Shown: positions 5,251 to 8,737 of the stretch, piece by piece
How the letters are laid out: each line of letters opens with the position of its first letter
Position numbering within the stretch: the stretch's first letter is position 1
NCBI GenBank assembly: GCA_937934465.1
Contig: CALGZO010000032.1
Span: 1-8,737 of the forward strand
DNA: 8,737 nucleotides
Reading direction: 5' to 3'
Origin: an uncultured Fimbriimonadales bacterium
GTDB lineage: Bacteria > Armatimonadota > Fimbriimonadia > Fimbriimonadales > GBS-DC
Program-made: the position numbers and the translations under genes
Notes under the pieces: generated by a model
The model's database searches: none
Told to the model about the DNA's origin: nothing
Seen by the model: only the letters and a program-made list of their open reading frames with translations

Positions 5251-6288
5251 CTACTTCCACGCGCGTAGCATCACAAACTCGCGGATTTCGGGGCGTCGTC
5301 GGGCGTCCACCTCTGCCTGCTGGGCGAGGATACGCTCTTCGTGGGACAGCGGCGGCGGATGGTGGGGCGACGCGCCTGTCGCTATCGCGCGGCTCATCGC
5401 GTATACGCGCTCGCACAAGGGATAGTACGGCAACTGCTCTATCCGCGCGAAGCCCACCTCGCGGAGCAGGCGCGTCAGCGAACGATAAGTGAACACAACC
5501 AAGTGGCGCGGGATGTCCAGCCCGACCCAGTTCTCGCGGTAGCGGGTGTGCCCCTGCGCGTCCAAGTTCGGCGTCTCAATCCAGAGCCAACCGCCTGGCT
5601 TGAGCAAGCGATGGCACGCCTGCAGCGTCGCGCGCGGGTAATGCACATGCTCAATCACATGGTTCATCGTGACGCCGTCGAACGCCTCGCGCTCGCCCTC
5701 CAAAACCTCCAATCCGCCCAGATGCACAGTGAGTCCGCGTGCGCGTGCGGTCTCGACGGCTTTGGGGTCGGGTTCGACGCCGAGAGCGCGCCAGCCTGCG
5801 CGCCGGGCGAACACCAGAAAGTCGCCGTTGCCGCAGCCGACATCGAGCAGTTTGCCTTTCGGTCGCTTGGGCAGGTGGCGTCCGCCTGCGTCCAGCAGGG
5901 CGCGATAGTCGGGCGTCAGCATCGCAGCCACGACGCCCAGCACGCTTGCAGGACGCTCGCGCATGCCGAACCGATAGTTCCGATAGCCGTTGCCCAGCAT
6001 GCGGCGCAGCTTGCCCGCCCAGCCCAACTGCTCATAGGCAGGCGGCGTCGCGTGAGTGTGCGTGTAATACTCCTCGTAAAGCTTGCCGACGGCTTCGGGC
6101 GTCGGGCGCGGATTAAAATACCCCGACCCACACGCGCTGCACCGATAGAAGTCCCACTCGCCCGGCGTGTTGCGGTAAACCTTGTCGCGCAGGCTCTGAT
6201 AGAGAAGCGACTGCCCCGCCTCCGCCTCACACACAGGGCAAGCGCGCAGATGTTCCAGTGAGTCTTGATTCCAGACGCTCGTCGTCAC
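5251..6288 (-). CDS. Zinc-ribbon class I SAM-dependent methyltransferase
   Basis: The 345-residue product (from GTG 6288-6286) opens with a two-knuckle zinc ribbon, CPVC at 17-20 and CSAC at 50-53. The following GYFNPRPTPEAVGKLY is the common N-terminal arrangement of Methyltransf_23/11-type enzymes that act on sugars, lipids or other small molecules. The SAM-binding motif LLDVGCGNGDFL is at about 147-158, the acidic EPDP at 172-175, MNHVIEHV at 208-215, RLLKPGGWLWIETPN at about 227-241, and the strand PRHLVVFT at 260-267. The substrate is not deducible. The start is uncertain. GTG 6288 is favoured because translation then begins shortly before the zinc ribbon and clears the divergent gene. 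TTG 6294-6292 is possible. An upstream ATG at 6375 would overlap the neighbouring gene and its promoter. The yjfB-like gene follows after 58 bp. Confidence 0.87.
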   Translation of the reverse strand: MTTSVWNQDSLEHLRACPVCEAEAGQSLLYQSLRDKVYRNTPGEWDFYRCSACGSGYFNPRPTPEAVGKLYEEYYTHTHATPPAYEQLGWAGKLRRMLGNGYRNYRFGMRERPASVLGVVAAMLTPDYRALLDAGGRHLPKRPKGKLLDVGCGNGDFLVFARRAGWRALGVEPDPKAVETARARGLTVHLGGLEVLEGEREAFDGVTMNHVIEHVHYPRATLQACHRLLKPGGWLWIETPNLDAQGHTRYRENWVGLDIPRHLVVFTYRSLTRLLREVGFARIEQLPYYPLCERVYAMSRAIATGASPHHPPPLSHEERILAQQAEVDARRRPEIREFVMLRAWK

Positions 6289-6304
6289 AGGCAATTCCGA
6301 TGAA

Positions 6305-6334
6305 ATGATACCGAAATTCGCACTACGGTATAAT
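6305..6334. promoter_or_regulatory. Overlapping divergent promoters
   Basis: On the plus strand TATAAT (6329-6334) is a perfect -10 lying 7 nt before the DNA methyltransferase ATG. ATGATA (6305-6310) is a four-of-six -35 at 18 bp. On the minus strand the same 6310-6305 reads TATCAT, a good -10 for the small-molecule methyltransferase, and its -35 position falls on the complement of the plus-strand -10. The two promoters therefore share bases and should exclude each other. Confidence 0.6.
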
Positions 6335-6341
6335 TTGGGGG

Positions 6342-8737
6342 ATGGAGAAACGAGAGCAACAGTTTTGGAACGCACTGAAAAACCTCTTCATCGGAGTGCC
6401 TGTAGAGGGCGAATCGGGCTATATCAACCTGATGTGCATCAAGGCGCTCTACTTCGAACGCGTCTTGCGCCCCAAACTGCAAGATTTCATCAATCAGGAG
6501 CTCCAACACTTCCCGAATTTCCATGAAGAACTCTTTGATAAGCTTTACACCTTCTTCAAACGCTACTTTACCGAAAGCGGCAGTATCGGCTTTTTCTTCA
6601 CCCCCTACCATCAAAGCGTCTACGAACAGGTGTATACCGACGACCGCGATGTGCTTCTCTTTTGGAAAACGCAACGGCTCTACTATGTCAAAACGGACAG
6701 GCTTTTTCAAAGTATGCAGGTCGAAATAGACGGCTTCCGCTTCTGCTTCGATGTTTCCGAGTTGAAGCATAAGAAGGCGAACGAGAAGCGGAGCCTGATT
6801 TACAAGTTCAAAGAGTGTCGCGAGGATGGAACGCTGGTCTTTGCCGTCCACTACTCGGAACGGGGGCAACAGACCAAGACAGATGACATCCGCCGCGCCA
6901 TCAAGGACGCTTTCAGCTTACCACGCTATACCGATAAGATACCCTCTGAAGAGACACTGGAGCGCGCCTTCCGCACCTTCGAACGCCAAAGCGAGGTGGA
7001 CTACTTCCTCTGCAAAGACGCCCGAAGCTTCCTGCGCGAGCAGTTCGACCTGTGGATGTGGCAGTACCTGTTGGGCAAACCGGGCGAAGAGGCGCAAACC
7101 GATTGGACAGAAATGCGCCTCAAGCAGCTGCAATCGCTCAAGCGCATCGCTTATCGGGTTATCGACTTCATCGCCGCCTTTGAGGACGAGTCGGTCAAAA
7201 TCTGGAACAAGCCGAAGTTTGTGCTGCGCTCGAACTATGTGATAACGCTGGACAGGATACACGAGCGTTGCCCTGAGCTGGTGGAGCGAATCGCGCAACA
7301 TCCGCGTTTTGCCGAGCAAATCAAGGAATGGCAGGAACTCGGCATGGTGGATTCGGCGTTCACGCGCGAGGCTCTCTGGGAAAACAATCTCATGGGCAAG
7401 TCGTTGCACCCCCGCTATCGCTTCCTGCCGATAGACACCCGCTACTTCAAGAACCTGGAACTGCAAATCCTGAGCCTCTTTGACAATCTGGACGATTCGC
7501 TGGACGGCTGGCTCATCAAAAGCGAAAACTACCAAGCGCTCAACACCATCCTGCCTAAGTTTCGAGGGAAGGTAAAGTGCATATATATTGATCCGCCTTT
7601 CAACAAGGATCAGGACGCGGACTATCATTACTCGGTGAAGTATAAAGACGCCACTTGGATAACCTTGTTAGAAAATAGGCTACGGTTGGCAAGGGAATTG
7701 CTCGAAGACATGGGAAGCATTTTCGTCCGATGTGACTATAACGGCAATATGTTTGTTAGAATGGTTATGGACGAAGTTTTCGGTGATCAGAATTTCAAAA
7801 ATGAGATAGCCATAAGTCGCTCTGGCATCCAGAAGGAGGCGGAGAATAAGTTTCTGGTTGCAACGGAATCACTTTTCTTTTACGGTAAAACAGAGCAGGC
7901 AAAACCAAAGGAACTGTATGAACATCGAGAAACTAACTGGTTGCCATTCGTGCATTATCCCGGCGCAAGGCAACAAAATGAAGAGCGGGTGGTTTTCGAC
8001 TACTTGCTCCCGCCACCGAAAGGGAGACATTGGGGGATTGACCAAAAACTTATAGATGAGTGGACTGAGCGCAAGTGGATTAGGCTTAGATGCAGTAGGT
8101 GCGGATATGAGCATTATGAAGGCACCTGGCAAGGATGCCCCAAATGTGATGGAGGGCAGCCTATCCCCGAGATTAAGAACCCTCCGAAAAAAGTTGATTC
8201 GAACTGGACTAACATCCAGAGCTACTCTCAAGACCCGAATTTCCCGACAAGGAATGCTGAACAGTTGCTGCAGCGTGTTATTGACGCCGCGTCAGGCAGA
8301 GGAGATATTGTGATGGACTTCTTCCTTGGCTCTGGTACAACAACGGCGGTGGCACATAAACTCGGCAGAAAATGGATCGGTGTCGAGATGGGAAAACATT
8401 TCTGGACAGTAGCTCTACCCAGAATGAAACGGGTTTTGGCGTATGATAAATCGGGCATATCGGGAGAAAATGATGTCAAGGAAAGATACAACGGGAAAAA
8501 CGCTGGGGGTTTCTTCAAATACTACGAGCTCGAACAGTTTGAAGACGCGCTGCGCCAAACACGCTATCAGGACGACGACCTCTTCACCCCCCCGCAAGGA
8601 GAAGACCCATGCCAATATATCTTCCTGCGCGACCTCAAAATGACCCACGCGCTGGAGGTGAATCTGGAGCAGGGCACAGTGACGGTGGACCTGAGCAGGC
8701 TCTACGAGGACATTGAACTGGCGGAAACACTCTCCAA
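6342..8737 (+). CDS. Beta-class DNA methyltransferase (type III Mod-like), 3' end outside window
   Basis: The frame is open for 798 codons, with no stop from ATG 6342 to the right edge. Catalytic motif IV is DPPF (417-420, in CIYIDPPFNKDQ). Motif I is DFFLGSGTT (659-667), followed by LGRKWIGVEM. The order IV, then recognition region, then I marks a beta-class amino-methyltransferase (N6-adenine more likely than N4-cytosine) of the type III Mod kind. LIKSENYQAL (391-400) is the usual segment just before motif IV. About 416 residues precede the core, a long N-terminal region including FERQSEVDYFLCKDARSFLR (213-232). A zinc ribbon sits between the motifs (Cys584, 587, 599, 602). The tail (YELEQFEDAL, DLSRLYEDIELAETLS) is typical of large Mod-like proteins. 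Bases about 7570-8510 differ in codon use from both ends. A restriction or helicase partner is expected to the right but is not seen. Confidence 0.9.
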   Translation, partial: MEKREQQFWNALKNLFIGVPVEGESGYINLMCIKALYFERVLRPKLQDFINQELQHFPNFHEELFDKLYTFFKRYFTESGSIGFFFTPYHQSVYEQVYTDDRDVLLFWKTQRLYYVKTDRLFQSMQVEIDGFRFCFDVSELKHKKANEKRSLIYKFKECREDGTLVFAVHYSERGQQTKTDDIRRAIKDAFSLPRYTDKIPSEETLERAFRTFERQSEVDYFLCKDARSFLREQFDLWMWQYLLGKPGEEAQTDWTEMRLKQLQSLKRIAYRVIDFIAAFEDESVKIWNKPKFVLRSNYVITLDRIHERCPELVERIAQHPRFAEQIKEWQELGMVDSAFTREALWENNLMGKSLHPRYRFLPIDTRYFKNLELQILSLFDNLDDSLDGWLIKSENYQALNTILPKFRGKVKCIYIDPPFNKDQDADYHYSVKYKDATWITLLENRLRLARELLEDMGSIFVRCDYNGNMFVRMVMDEVFGDQNFKNEIAISRSGIQKEAENKFLVATESLFFYGKTEQAKPKELYEHRETNWLPFVHYPGARQQNEERVVFDYLLPPPKGRHWGIDQKLIDEWTERKWIRLRCSRCGYEHYEGTWQGCPKCDGGQPIPEIKNPPKKVDSNWTNIQSYSQDPNFPTRNAEQLLQRVIDAASGRGDIVMDFFLGSGTTTAVAHKLGRKWIGVEMGKHFWTVALPRMKRVLAYDKSGISGENDVKERYNGKNAGGFFKYYELEQFEDALRQTRYQDDDLFTPPQGEDPCQYIFLRDLKMTHALEVNLEQGTVTVDLSRLYEDIELAETLS

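Noticed and set aside
5341..6261. A 306-codon plus-strand open frame opposite the zinc-ribbon methyltransferase
   Set aside because: The minus-strand frame has an intact SAM-binding motif and zinc ribbon. The plus-strand product has no recognisable motif and is a codon-bias shadow.
6826..8643. The impression that the right part is a decayed gene with several small frames
   Set aside because: Reading frame from ATG 6342 is continuous to the window edge with all expected methyltransferase motifs. The small frames on either strand are shadows of it, and no frameshift is needed.
1..8737. tRNA, rRNA, CRISPR array, insertion sequence or attachment site
   Set aside because: No clustered direct repeats, transposase motifs, terminal inverted repeats or cloverleaf/rRNA-like stretches were seen on either strand. 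Nearly all sequence is accounted for by coding regions and short control regions.

Overview
This is a bacterial chromosomal window with moderately high GC (about 60% by eye), carrying a mix of housekeeping genes and one accessory gene. The organism cannot be fixed from the sequence. A proton-pumping complex I, a DUF2089/DUF4097 pair, a YjfB-like motility-associated small protein and leader genes with a -10 box almost touching the start codon would fit a deep-branching free-living lineage, for example Armatimonadota, Chloroflexota or a similar group. That is a guess.

Layout from left to right. Bases 2-154 (+) are the C-terminal tail of a TIGR00725/SLOG Rossmann-fold protein. Bases 2190-164 (-) are a compact three-gene operon, nuoH-nuoJ-nuoK, encoding membrane subunits of NADH:quinone oxidoreductase. 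nuoI, normally between nuoH and nuoJ, is absent, and so are nuoL/M/N downstream. Bases 2191-2370 are a divergent control region with a promoter on each strand and small palindromes. Bases 2371-4002 (+) are a two-gene operon: a DUF2089 zinc-ribbon/HTH regulator, then a DUF4097 (YvlB/LiaX-like) protein. The two share a short helical motif. A strong intrinsic terminator at 4029-4057 ends this unit. A Ppx/GppA phosphatase follows at 4075-5019 (+). Its stop codon overlaps the stop of a convergent 58-residue YjfB-like gene (5192-5016, -). Upstream of that gene on the minus strand is a zinc-ribbon SAM-dependent methyltransferase (about 6288-5251). Divergent from it, and sharing a compact promoter region, is a large DNA methyltransferase gene from 6342 that is still open at the window end.

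Two themes stand out. First, genes that begin transcription units (nuoH, DUF2089, the DNA methyltransferase, probably ppx) have a -10-like hexamer only 7-11 nt before the start codon and no Shine-Dalgarno sequence. Genes inside operons (nuoJ, nuoK, DUF4097) have near-perfect AAGGAGG sites. This points to systematic leaderless transcription of first genes.

Second, the DNA methyltransferase looks mosaic. Its catalytic core and target-recognition region (about 7570-8510) are more AT-rich and use AGA/AGG for 13 of 21 arginines. The N-terminal third uses AGA/AGG for only 2 of 32, and the C-terminal end returns to host-like codons. The exchanged segment holds a CxxC...CxxC zinc ribbon between catalytic motifs IV and I. 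This suggests specificity exchange in a type III-like restriction-modification or related defence locus whose partner genes should lie beyond the right edge.
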